A DNA stretch of 64,000 nucleotides from Fimbriiglobus ruber. Its GTDB lineage: Bacteria > Planctomycetota > Planctomycetia > Gemmatales > Gemmataceae. The stretch lies in contig NZ_NIDE01000005.1 of NCBI RefSeq assembly GCF_002197845.1, forward strand, positions 868,001 to 932,000, in the 5' to 3' direction. A program made the position numbers and the translations under genes. Numbering within the stretch: the first letter of the stretch is position 1; every line of letters starts with the position of its first letter. Below the pieces are notes generated by a model. It made no database searches, was not told the origin of the DNA, and worked only from the letters and a program-made list of their open reading frames with translations. Of the stretch, positions 57,326 through 64,000 are shown piece after piece.

Positions 57326-57555
57326 GGGCGAGCCTCGACGTGCGACATGAACACAGTCCGCTTGCCTTGGTCAACGCGGCTCACGCAGTTCCACTTGCCG
57401 TTCGCGCAGCCGGGGATGCCCCGAACTAAGCGGTAGAGGTGAACCGGTTGCCCGAATTCAGTCGGAGGAAACGCGCTGACGGCCATCCCGATCAGGGCCA
57501 TCATGAACAGAGAGGACATCCAGCCATGCATGAGGATTCGGTCGAAGGTACTCAT
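57322..57555 (-). CDS. Small membrane protein, 77 aa
   Basis: One transmembrane helix near residues 13-30 (MSSLFMMALIGMAVSAFPPT), followed by a basic segment with two Cys. ATG 57555. Function unknown. Confidence 0.5.
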   Translation of the reverse strand: MSTFDRILMHGWMSSLFMMALIGMAVSAFPPTEFGQPVHLYRLVRGIPGCANGKWNCVSRVDQGKRTVFMSHVEARP

Positions 57556-57659
57556 AGCCACCCCCGATGGATTGCGGTCAGGAAAAACTCTTCCATCCCG
57601 AGGAAAGTAACTATGGCAAAGAGATACCACTTGGCCAGGCAGATAAAGGCATGCCGCAT
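57552..57659 (-). CDS. Very small membrane protein, 35-47 aa
   Basis: Reads MRHAFICLAKWYLFAIVTFL; one hydrophobic helix. The ATG at 57695 would add 12 residues. ATGA overlap with the next gene supports translation. First leftward gene after the divergent promoter region. Confidence 0.4.
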   Translation of the reverse strand: MRHAFICLAKWYLFAIVTFLGMEEFFLTAIHRGWL

Positions 57660-57764
57660 ACCGAACCTCATTAAGCTGTTGACAGTGCGTTCCATTCGGT
57701 TCACCATACGCCTGGCAAAAGACTCGCGCAAGCAATATTTACACGCTGTACACACATAAATGCA
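57660..57764. promoter_or_regulatory. Divergent promoter region of the phage module
   Basis: Rightward: TTGACA at 57679-57684, 17 bp, weak CACCAT. Leftward: TTGCAT, 18 bp, TAAATA in the AT-richer stretch 57735-57775. Short alternating TACAC/GTGTA motifs (CACGCTGTACACAC) lie between and may be repressor sites. This separates the recombination operon (left) from the replication and packaging genes (right). Confidence 0.4.
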
Positions 57765-57989
57765 ATGAACAATACAGATCAACTGGTTAACCTCAAGAAC
57801 GCGGCCCGTCTGTGCGGCATTTCGCGCACCCTCTTCTACCGCCTTCTGGACTCCGCTCAGGGGCCGGAAGCAGTGAAAGTGGACGGCGCGCGGTATTTCG
57901 ACCGGGGCGCGGTCGAGATCTGGAACCAAGAACGAAAGGCGCGACGCCGGAAGGGTGACAAAATTGGACCTCAGAGGAAAAAAGACTGA
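57765..57989 (+). CDS. Excisionase/MerR-like HTH protein, 74 aa
   Basis: The HTH is LVNLKNAARLCGISRTLFYR, followed by the wing ARYFDRGAVEIWNQ and a basic tail. The family binds promoter or attachment-site DNA. As the first gene of the rightward phage operon it is probably a regulator. It overlaps the next gene by 35 bases. Confidence 0.75.
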   Translation: MNNTDQLVNLKNAARLCGISRTLFYRLLDSAQGPEAVKVDGARYFDRGAVEIWNQERKARRRKGDKIGPQRKKD

Positions 57990-58176
57990 TCTGCTCGTTC
58001 GGGCACACGAGTGCGCCCACATCCTCGGCCACCCGAAGCACGAGGCCAGCCGGTTCACCCATTTGAGCCCCGGTGATCGGGGGGTGGCGGTTGCCCTTCA
58101 GGAGTACCTGGACGAGCAATTGGCAAAGATCCGGGCCGAGTTATTTGCCATTACCACGCGCGGGCAGACGGAATGA
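57955..58176 (+). CDS. Small unknown phage protein, 73 aa
   Basis: GTG start. Reads LVRAHECAHILGHPKHEASR then GDRGVAVALQEYLDEQLAK. The two His-containing segments could bind metal, but the pattern is not a known enzyme motif. Coupled to the next gene by ATGA. Confidence 0.5.
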   Translation: MTKLDLRGKKTDLLVRAHECAHILGHPKHEASRFTHLSPGDRGVAVALQEYLDEQLAKIRAELFAITTRGQTE

Positions 58177-58505
58177 GAAAACCGCCGAAATCCACTCCCA
58201 TCGTCGTTCACCTCCGCAAGCGGAAGAAGGTCAGCCCCGAAGGATCGCAAAAGAAGCGGCACGAGCCGGCCCACCGCGGCGGCTGCCAGGAAGGTCCACC
58301 TGCCGTCCGCAAGGAGGTTGATCCCGACAGCCTTCGCAACGCATGGTCGATCGCGTTCGGATTCCGCTTGCGAATCGATGACCGGATGGGTTTTCTGCTC
58401 GACGGGTACCCCATTGGTCTCGACGACTTGATGCTGGAGACAAACCGCATCCGGAGGGCGAAGAATATGCCGCCGGTGGGTAAAAAACCCGGGTGGCTCC
58501 CGTGA
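58173..58505 (+). CDS. Unknown basic phage protein, 110 aa
   Basis: First 50 residues are Lys/Arg/His-rich; the rest is DSLRNAWSIAFGFRLRIDDR then GYPIGLDDLMLETNRIRR. Not recognised. The stop overlaps the VRR-NUC start (GTGA). Confidence 0.55.
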   Translation: MRKPPKSTPIVVHLRKRKKVSPEGSQKKRHEPAHRGGCQEGPPAVRKEVDPDSLRNAWSIAFGFRLRIDDRMGFLLDGYPIGLDDLMLETNRIRRAKNMPPVGKKPGWLP

Positions 58506-58942
58506 GGATTTCCGAGAAGGATCTGCAACGCATCCTTCCCGGCCTCCAACTCCCGAAACGTGCCCGCAAAACGAAAAACAACACCACGGAAAACCCCGTT
58601 CGGGAGGCGGGACACGCCTGGCTGGAGTATCACGGCTGCAATGTCATCCGGAACAATGTCGCGGCCGGATGGCTTTTCCCGTACGTGAAGGGGAAATATG
58701 TCTTCCACGCCCACGAGGGCCGCTTCATCCGGTTCGGGAAGCCCGGAAGCGCTGACCTCCTGGCCATTAGTCCTCATGGACGCTGGGTAGAAGCCGAGGC
58801 GAAAAGTCAGGATGGGAGCCAAAGCCCGGAACAGATCGAGCGCCAGCAAGAGGTCGAACGCCGGGGTGGGGTGTACGTTCTCTTCCGAAGCATCGAAGAC
58901 CTGGAAGCCCGCAAAAAGGACATTCTGGCAAAGGAATGGTAG
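58502..58942 (+). CDS. VRR-NUC family nuclease, 146 aa
   Basis: Residues 35-140 carry the PD-(D/E)xK core: GKPGSADLLAISPHGRWVEA then EAKSQDGSQSPEQIERQQEV, with the Asp after GS and the E-x-K pair as catalytic residues. Stand-alone VRR-NUC genes are common in phages and act as DNA-structure-specific nucleases in replication or recombination. GTG 58502 is chosen because of the GTGA overlap; an in-frame GTG 9 bases upstream is possible. Confidence 0.88.
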   Translation: MRISEKDLQRILPGLQLPKRARKTKNNTTENPVREAGHAWLEYHGCNVIRNNVAAGWLFPYVKGKYVFHAHEGRFIRFGKPGSADLLAISPHGRWVEAEAKSQDGSQSPEQIERQQEVERRGGVYVLFRSIEDLEARKKDILAKEW

Positions 58943-58968
58943 GCCGGACTCGCGCCCGGCCCCTCCCA

Positions 58969-59109
58969 CTATCGCCCCGCAAAGATGTCAGCGGCGTTGG
59001 CGGCATGCACCAACTTGACGTGCATCGCGTCACCCGTCGCGAACTCGGCCAGGATGATGGTCACGAAGAACAAGCTCGTCAGACTCCAGGTCAGCATAAT
59101 ATTTTTCAT
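58969..59109 (-). CDS. Small membrane protein, 46 aa
   Basis: Reads MKNIMLTWSLTSLFFVTIIL with a clear hydrophobic helix and an Ala-rich end. Preceded by a strong GAGGAG ribosome site. It is the only leftward gene in the rightward phage block, so it may be a moron-type insertion. Function unknown. Confidence 0.5.
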   Translation of the reverse strand: MKNIMLTWSLTSLFFVTIILAEFATGDAMHVKLVHAANAADIFAGR

Positions 59110-59331
59110 ACAGGCTCCTCTACACCCGGGCGGGATTGCCCGGTAAGAGTGAACATACAGTAGGGAGGTTAACGCAAAGTAAGTAATTGGTTGCTATTTT
59201 ATTAACGAAGCTAAAAATAATGGAGCAATGCGAAAGTGCTGGACACGGCATCAATTTTTCATCAAGGTGGCGGGACAGCTTTGTAGAGGACGCTGGTTAT
59301 GAAGGTTACTCCCCAAATCGTTTAGTTTTAT

Positions 59332-59369
59332 GGTGTAGGCCGGGTGGCCTCTACCGCTCGGCCTACACC
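59332..59369 (+). repeat. Perfect 11-bp inverted repeat
   Basis: GGTGTAGGCCG (59332-59342) and CGGCCTACACC (59359-59369), 16-base loop, just before the gene at 59384. No T-run, so not a standard terminator; possibly an operator, an mRNA hairpin or a replication signal. Confidence 0.45.
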
Positions 59370-59383
59370 GCCTCGGGGGCGAT

Positions 59384-59590
59384 ATGACGGCTTATTCGGC
59401 ATTGCTACGCGCTCCGCGCGGGCAGAAAATACGGACCGAAATCACCCGGCGAGTTCATTTCACTCGCGTCGAGCGCAAAACCAGAAATATCACAAGCCGC
59501 GTCCATCAATGCTATTTTGAGAAGAGGCGGCTTCCCCGGGAGATCGCCGATTTTATTGCTCACTCTACCACTAGCGGGGCGGTGGCGTGA
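59384..59590 (+). CDS. Small basic phage protein, 68 aa
   Basis: Reads TAYSALLRAPRGQKIRTEIT then RVHQCYFEKRRLPREIADFI; basic, probably nucleic-acid binding. A weak upstream frame (59220-59387) overlaps its start by 4 nt and crosses the hairpin; I do not list it. Coupled by 4 nt to the replication-type gene that follows. Confidence 0.5.
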   Translation: MTAYSALLRAPRGQKIRTEITRRVHFTRVERKTRNITSRVHQCYFEKRRLPREIADFIAHSTTSGAVA

Positions 59591-60348
59591 CGGACAACGG
59601 GTACGTAATCGCATACCGCAGGGCATGGAGTCATGTCATCTTCCGCGACCTGCTGGATGCCGCAATCTGGAACTATTTATACCAGAACGCGGCGTGGCAA
59701 GACTTGCGTGCGTACGCCAATGGGACGCGGGTGGAACTGAAACGCGGGCAGATCGTCGTGTCGATGCGGGACTTGGCCGTACAATTTTGCTGCTCCGAGG
59801 TCCGAGTGAGGCGACTCATTAACGCCCTATCTGACGACGCAATGATAGCTACACTGGCGACGCACCGGGGCACCATCATAACCATATGTAACTACGACGA
59901 ATATCAGTCGCCCGAAAACACTGCCGACGCACTGAAGGCCAAACCGAAGACGCGCAAACGACGCACCGGCGACGCACCTATATATAATGATAAAGAAACT
60001 AATGAAATGAATACAACAAAAGAGGCGTTGGGTCCGCTGGCGCCCGTCTGGTTCGATCCGCTCCTCTGGGCGGCATTCCAGGAGATGCGAGTCAGCAAGA
60101 AAGACCCACTCACTCCGAAAGCCGAAGAGCTGATGATCCGCCGACTCGACCTCCTTCGCCAGCAGGGACACGATCCGACTGCCGTGATCGAACAGTCCAT
60201 CCGTAACGGATGGAAAGACGTTTACCCACTGAAAGGAGACCAGAATGCCAAACACCCAACCGGAAAGCCATCAACAGTTGATATCCTCCGTGAAGGCACT
60301 GCCCGTGCCCGCGCTGCGCGAGAACAGGGAAGCTCAGGATCGACTTGA
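59587..60348 (+). CDS. Phage replication-initiator-like winged-helix protein, 253 aa
   Basis: The first 110 residues (YRRAWSHVIFRDLLDAAIWN, then LKRGQIVVSMRDLAVQFCCS and RGTIITICNYDEYQ) are the winged-helix part of phage replisome-organiser proteins. The C-terminal part (PVWFDPLLWAAFQEMRVSKK, then VIEQSIRNGWKDVYPL) matches the end of the same proteins. Such proteins bind the phage origin and load helicase. GTG 59587. It runs about 100 bases into the next gene. Confidence 0.75.
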   Translation: MTDNGYVIAYRRAWSHVIFRDLLDAAIWNYLYQNAAWQDLRAYANGTRVELKRGQIVVSMRDLAVQFCCSEVRVRRLINALSDDAMIATLATHRGTIITICNYDEYQSPENTADALKAKPKTRKRRTGDAPIYNDKETNEMNTTKEALGPLAPVWFDPLLWAAFQEMRVSKKDPLTPKAEELMIRRLDLLRQQGHDPTAVIEQSIRNGWKDVYPLKGDQNAKHPTGKPSTVDILREGTARARAAREQGSSGST

Positions 60349-60936
60349 CGGCCTGATTGCCGGCTGTTTCGTCATCCAAAAACTCTACGGTCGCCAGCCG
60401 GAAAACATCGAGATCATTAACCAGACGTTCCACTCGATCCTGGGCAAATTCCCCGCGAACGCCGTCACGCGGGCGTTTGAGGTTTGGCTGGAACGATCCC
60501 AAGAATTCCCGACCCGGCCGACATTGTCGGGCTCATCAAGCGGAACGGCAAACCGCCGTTGTCGCAGGCGGTCTACATCGCGATTCAGAAGAAAGCCGGC
60601 GAGGACCGCTCACCGGAGGACTGGCAATACCTACGCGAGTACGAAGCCCAACAGCGGGAAGAGTTCGAGGGGCCACACGACGCACGGCAGGCCGAAGAGG
60701 TGCAGCAGGAAAATCGGCGTCTCCGCACCGAACTGATTGACTTTCGCAAGGAGTGCAAGCGATTGGCCAAACTCCTCCACGAAGCTCGGATCGTAAAGGG
60801 AATCGAGCCACCCTTGCGGACGACCGAAGAGAAAGTCCGGGCCACCATCACGGCCATGCGAGAATCCGGGGCGTCTGCGGAGGATGTCGAGCAGTTTGCC
60901 CGTGAACATGGTGTTTCGGTTGAGGTTGCGGCGTGA
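60245..60936 (+). pseudogene. Phage replication-associated protein with one-base frameshift
   Basis: Starts MPNTQPESHQQLISSVKALP after AAAGGAG. The frame breaks near 60516 (one C missing: EFPDPADIVGLIKRNGKPPL is expected) and continues as AVYIAIQKKAGEDRSPEDWQ, a coiled coil and TTEEKVRATITAMRESGAS to 60936. The repaired protein would be about 230 residues. Phage replication operons often have such a helical protein (ssDNA- or helicase-associated) after the initiator. Intact if the missing base is an assembly error. Confidence 0.65.
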
Positions 60937-61262
60937 GCCAGGGCGCGGAACTGTCGGCCCTCCTCGACCGTGCCCGCGCAAAGGGCACCGACAAGCAGTT
61001 CCGGGAATGGGTCCAGAAGCAACCGTCTTGCATCTCCGGTCGGTTCAGCGAGTTCCTGGAATCCGGGGAAGGCCGGTGCGTTGCTGCCCATATCCGCCGG
61101 GCGGGGGAATCCGGAACTGGATTCAAGGGCGAGTATGCCTGTGTTCCAATGCGGCAAACGGAGCACATTTTTCAGCACCAACACGGCGAGAGCCGCTTCG
61201 GAGGCAAGGAGTTCTTCGACGAGCAACGGGTCAAATACCTCAGAATGTGGGTCGAATCGTAA
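60933..61262 (+). CDS. DUF968/Ref-like HNH-type protein, 109 aa
   Basis: Reads KQPSCISGRFSEFLESGEGR, CVAAHIRRAGESGTGFKGEY and TEHIFQHQHGES. This is the KxxC...CxAAHxR...HxxxH pattern of phage DUF968/Ref-type proteins related to HNH nucleases. The GTG overlaps the previous stop (GTGA). Phage Ref is a RecA-dependent nuclease; whether this one cuts DNA is unknown. Confidence 0.75.
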   Translation: MSQGAELSALLDRARAKGTDKQFREWVQKQPSCISGRFSEFLESGEGRCVAAHIRRAGESGTGFKGEYACVPMRQTEHIFQHQHGESRFGGKEFFDEQRVKYLRMWVES

Positions 61263-61331
61263 GCGACACTACCGCTTGCGCTTCCGCTTGTGCCGCGCTA
61301 CACTTCGGCAAACGCGGGGGAATCCAACCGA

Positions 61332-61727
61332 ATGCTTGATGCCGTCGAAGTCATGGACCAGATCGAGCGGGCCACCCGCACCCTCAAAAAGCTTCCCCGC
61401 GTCGGCGTGAAATCCCGCTTCTGCAACTGGCCCGAGGTGGTTCTGAATTTCATGGACGCTTACGGGTACACCGACCCCGTCCCGCCAAAGATCGTTCCCA
61501 CGGCGAGGCAGCTCACGCAAATGGACCAGGTGATCCGTTGGATGGCGTGGCTGTCGCAGTACGGCGAGGACGCGGAATACTCCAGGATCATTTGGTATCG
61601 CGCGGAAAACCGGTCTTGGCGGAGCATCGCGGGCCGCGTGGGATTGGCCCCGAACACGTGCCGTGAGCGGTTCCGGTTTGGGGTACACGGGCTGACGTAT
61701 GCGATCGAATGCGGCAGGGTGAAATAA
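61332..61727 (+). CDS. DUF6362-like sigma-type HTH protein, 131 aa
   Basis: The pattern TRTLKKLPRVGVKSRFCNWP then QMDQVIRWMAWLSQYGEDAE, and ENRSWRSIAGRVGLAPNTCR as a C-terminal HTH, fits the phage DUF6362 family, found just before terminase genes. Probably a late-gene transcriptional regulator. ATG 61332 is chosen; an upstream in-frame start is possible. Confidence 0.7.
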   Translation: MLDAVEVMDQIERATRTLKKLPRVGVKSRFCNWPEVVLNFMDAYGYTDPVPPKIVPTARQLTQMDQVIRWMAWLSQYGEDAEYSRIIWYRAENRSWRSIAGRVGLAPNTCRERFRFGVHGLTYAIECGRVK

Positions 61728-61767
61728 GGGCGGCGTAGGCGTCGATTTGAAAATAATAAAAAACCCG

Positions 61768-61803
61768 TTGCACGAATGCGCGAAATAATGCGATAATATT
61801 ATC
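61768..61803 (+). promoter_or_regulatory. Promoter before the terminase genes, with palindrome
   Basis: TTGCAC (61768-61773), 18 bp, GATAAT (61792-61797). The -10 lies in a perfect palindrome GATAATATTATC (61792-61803). Likely drives the packaging genes. Confidence 0.5.
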
Positions 61804-61836
61804 CATAATGGGCGAATCATGACATCGGGCTTGTGA

Positions 61837-62046
61837 ATGACCAGCAGCAGAGTCAATTCCAGAGAATGCTCGGCCTGCAAAACACTCAAGCACACGAAAC
61901 GGTTTCCTCTCGCGTATCCCGACGATCCGCTCGACTTCCGCCGGCTCACGATGTGTCAAATCTGCTTTAAGGCCGTAATGCGGTTTGTTAAAAGAACCCC
62001 GGCCTACAAGACGTACAAAAAGAATTCAGAGCAAGCTCGTTTATGA
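61837..62046 (+). CDS. Small zinc-finger phage protein, 69 aa
   Basis: Reads CSACKTLKHTKRFPLAYPDD then LTMCQICFKAVMRFVKR, two CxxC pairs plus a basic tail, as in HNH-associated or terminase-adjacent small proteins. Coupled by ATGA to the small terminase gene. Confidence 0.6.
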   Translation: MTSSRVNSRECSACKTLKHTKRFPLAYPDDPLDFRRLTMCQICFKAVMRFVKRTPAYKTYKKNSEQARL

Positions 62047-62486
62047 CCTCCGACCACCCCACGCCCAAACAAGAAAAATTCTGCCAGAAGTACATCGAAC
62101 TCGGGAACGCGAGCGAAGCGTACCGCCAGGCGTATGACGCCGAAAACATGAGCCCCGAGGCCATCGGGGTTGAGGCCTGCCGGTTGCTTCAAAACCCTAA
62201 AGTCGCCCTAAGAGTGCTGGAATTGCAGGACGAACACCGCCAACGCCACAACGTCACGGTGGGAAGCTTGACGGTGGAACTGGAAGAAGCCCGCCATTTG
62301 GCACTCTCGGTCAACCAGCCTGCGGCCGCTGTTTCAGCTTCGTTGGGGAAAGCCAAGATTCACGGCTTGATCGTTGAAAAGAACGAACTCACCGGGAAGG
62401 GTGGCGCACCACTGCAACCGGCCGTGATCGCCGTCACCGCCGAGGCCGTGAAGGACATCATTCAGCAAGTTCGTGACGAGTTCTGA
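62043..62486 (+). CDS. terS: Phage terminase small subunit, 147 aa
   Basis: Reads [20 protein letters not shown] then [20 protein letters not shown] and [20 protein letters not shown], the DNA-recognition HTH of the terminase_2 type; the end is an Ala-rich helix for ring assembly. It selects phage DNA for packaging and stimulates the large subunit, whose gene overlaps its last 14 bases. Confidence 0.9.
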   Translation: MTSDHPTPKQEKFCQKYIELGNASEAYRQAYDAENMSPEAIGVEACRLLQNPKVALRVLELQDEHRQRHNVTVGSLTVELEEARHLALSVNQPAAAVSASLGKAKIHGLIVEKNELTGKGGAPLQPAVIAVTAEAVKDIIQQVRDEF

Positions 62487-64000
62487 GCCGAGAGCCACTC
62501 CCGACGAACTCCGCCAGGCGGTCATCAAGGCTGAGTGCGAACTGGATCACCTGTTCTTCACTCGGTATTTCTTCAAGCAGCGACAGGGAATTAAGTTCCG
62601 GGTTAACTGGCACCACTTCCTGATCGCCGACGCCATCCAACGAGTGATTGACGGGCAGTGCGAGAATCTGGTCATCAACGTCGCCCCCGGAAGCAGTAAG
62701 ACCGAGAACGCGGTCATCAGCTTTATCGCCCGCGGCCTCTCGCTGAACCCGAATGCTCGCTTCCTGCACATCACCTCGGGCGACGATCTCGCCCTGCTCA
62801 ACTCGCAGACGGCCCGGGACATCGTTCAGAGCGACGAGTACCAGGCGCTGTGGCCCCTGAAGGTGGCCGACGACGCCAAGGCCAAGAAGCGGTGGAACGT
62901 CTTGGTCGACGGCAAGAAGGCCGGCGGCGTGTATGCCGTCTCCCTTGGCGGGCAGATCACCGGCTTCCGTGCAGGTCATATGGCCCCCGGATTCCAGGGC
63001 GCGATCATCTTGGACGATATTATCAAGGCCGACGACGCCTACAGCCCGGCCGCGATCAAAGCCGCGAATCGGAAACTGCTCAGTACCGTCAAATCGCGGA
63101 AAGCCAACCCGGCTACCCCGGTGGTCCTGATCATGCAACGGGTCGGCGAGAACGACCCCACCGGGTTCATCAAGGGCGGGAACCTGCCCGGCAAATGGGA
63201 ATTCCTGACCATCCCGGCGGTCATCGACGACGCTTACGTCGCGACACTACCCGAACGACTCCGCGCCCTGGTGGTTGTCGAAGGGCGCGACGACAAGGGA
63301 CGATTCTCGTACTGGCCGTACAAGGAGCCCTTGGGGGATCTCCTCGCCCTGGAAGCCGGAAACGGCACCGATCCTGACGGCAAACGAGTCAGTCGGCACG
63401 TGTTCTCCAGCCAGTACCAGCAGGCACCCACGGCCATCGGCGGCAACATCATCAAGGGACTTTGGTTCCCCCGAGCGAACCCGCCGAAGATCCTCTTTCG
63501 CAAGATCTACGGCGACACGGCCCAGAAGACGGCAGAACGTAACGACTGCACCGTGTTCGAGTGCTGGGGGTACGGCGAGGACAAGAAAATCTACCTGCTC
63601 GACCTCCTGCGGGGGAAGTGGGAAGCCCCGGAACTGAAACGCCAGGCCATCGACTTCTGGAACAAGCACCTCGCCGTCACCGGCCAAGGCGCGCTCCGGG
63701 AACTCGTCGTCGAAGACAAGTCGAGCGGCACCGGACTGATCCAGGAGATCAAGCGAACGGAACGTATTCCCGTCAAGGGAGTGGAGCGCAACAAGGACAA
63801 ACTGACCCGAGTCATGGACGCCGTGTCGTCCATCGAGGCGGGATTCGTTGTGCTGCCCGAAGAAGCGGCTTTCGTGAGCGACTTCCTCGTGGAGTGCGAG
63901 GCGTTCACGGCCGACGACAGCCACGCCCACGACGACCAGATCGACCCGATGTGCGACGCGATCACCGACATGCTGCTGACCAAACGAAGCAGCTTATTCG
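62473..64000 (+). CDS. terL: Phage terminase large subunit, partial (runs off the window)
   Basis: GTG 62473 starts inside the small-subunit gene; the frame is open to the window end (509 codons). The ATPase carries Walker [10 protein letters not shown] near residue 74 and Walker [10 protein letters not shown] near residue 180. The C-terminal RNase H-like nuclease carries acidic residues in [19 protein letters not shown] and [12 protein letters not shown], as in gp17-type large terminases. It cuts concatemeric DNA and pumps it into the capsid. About 500 residues is close to full length, so only a short end is missing. The portal gene would be expected next. Confidence 0.93.
   Translation, partial: MTSSEPRATPDELRQAVIKAECELDHLFFTRYFFKQRQGIKFRVNWHHFLIADAIQRVIDGQCENLVINVAPGSSKTENAVISFIARGLSLNPNARFLHITSGDDLALLNSQTARDIVQSDEYQALWPLKVADDAKAKKRWNVLVDGKKAGGVYAVSLGGQITGFRAGHMAPGFQGAIILDDIIKADDAYSPAAIKAANRKLLSTVKSRKANPATPVVLIMQRVGENDPTGFIKGGNLPGKWEFLTIPAVIDDAYVATLPERLRALVVVEGRDDKGRFSYWPYKEPLGDLLALEAGNGTDPDGKRVSRHVFSSQYQQAPTAIGGNIIKGLWFPRANPPKILFRKIYGDTAQKTAERNDCTVFECWGYGEDKKIYLLDLLRGKWEAPELKRQAIDFWNKHLAVTGQGALRELVVEDKSSGTGLIQEIKRTERIPVKGVERNKDKLTRVMDAVSSIEAGFVVLPEEAAFVSDFLVECEAFTADDSHAHDDQIDPMCDAITDMLLTKRSSLF

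Noticed and set aside
59220-59387. 55-codon frame ending with ATGA at the 59384 gene
   Set aside because: The overlap is attractive, but the frame runs through the perfect 11-bp inverted repeat and has no ribosome site.

Overview
The window looks like accessory DNA from a planctomycete of the Gemmataceae type. The indications are a DUF1559 protein with a prepilin-type N-terminus, an ECF sigma factor translationally coupled to a membrane Ser/Thr kinase, three copies of a small protein family (start MT-E-EW, end RGC-x-x-x-D) that I know from Gemmata-like genomes, and many small lipoproteins. It mixes plasmid-like or integrative-element genes (a DNA methylase-helicase and a MobF relaxase) with a phage recombination, replication and packaging module. 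I cannot tell from the sequence whether it is a plasmid, an integrated element or chromosome.

Layout. 0-6.4 kb: AT-rich segment, then a giant N6-adenine methylase/SNF2-type helicase broken by about seven one-base deletions. 6.4-10 kb: two unknown genes, DoxX, a small lipoprotein and the DUF1559 protein. 10.5-15.9 kb: one dense operon of about eighteen tiny genes, many overlapping by 4 nt, rich in zinc ribbons, with a Lar-like and a HicA-like protein. 16-18.8 kb: kinase and sigma factor. 19-32.8 kb: the most interesting block. It holds a metallophosphoesterase and RlaP-like nucleotidyltransferase, a DraRnl/Rnl5-type RNA ligase, and a DUF7448-PNKP-Rnl1 operon. Together these can supply nearly every step of RNA end healing and sealing. 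Among them are HEPN-like and SMEK-like proteins, two ArsR regulators and a ParB-like protein. 32.8-41.3 kb: a TIR/deoxyribosyltransferase-like protein, lipoproteins, small genes and the MobF relaxase. 41.6-43.6 kb: four single-gene cassettes read leftward and separated by three attC-like sites of 93-94 bp, with no integrase (CALIN-like). 43.8-53.3 kb: small-gene operons, a second HEPN-like protein, DUF4238 and an HNH protein. 53.3-57.7 kb, leftward: GapR-like, SSB, NinB-like, DUF3268, Bet recombinase and Gp157-like. 57.7-64 kb, rightward: HTH, VRR-NUC, replication-type genes, DUF968-like, and small and large terminase. The large terminase runs off the end of the window.

Recurring control elements. 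Nine or more rightward genes or operons start at promoters of one design (TTGnnn, 17 bp, TAnnnT, often CGCTA at the -10). Two near-identical structured leaders of about 100 nt stand before the phosphoesterase/RlaP and the RNA ligase operons. A second leader type is shared by the PNKP-Rnl1 operon and an HTH operon. A family of about 80 bp multi-hairpin repeats occurs nine times between 6.4 and 48.7 kb, always in the same orientation and always between genes. It is absent from the phage module.

Quality caution. At least a dozen reading frames are broken by single-base changes, nearly all contractions of a short homopolymer. Systematic assembly error is therefore as likely as true gene decay, and several genes listed as disrupted may be intact.
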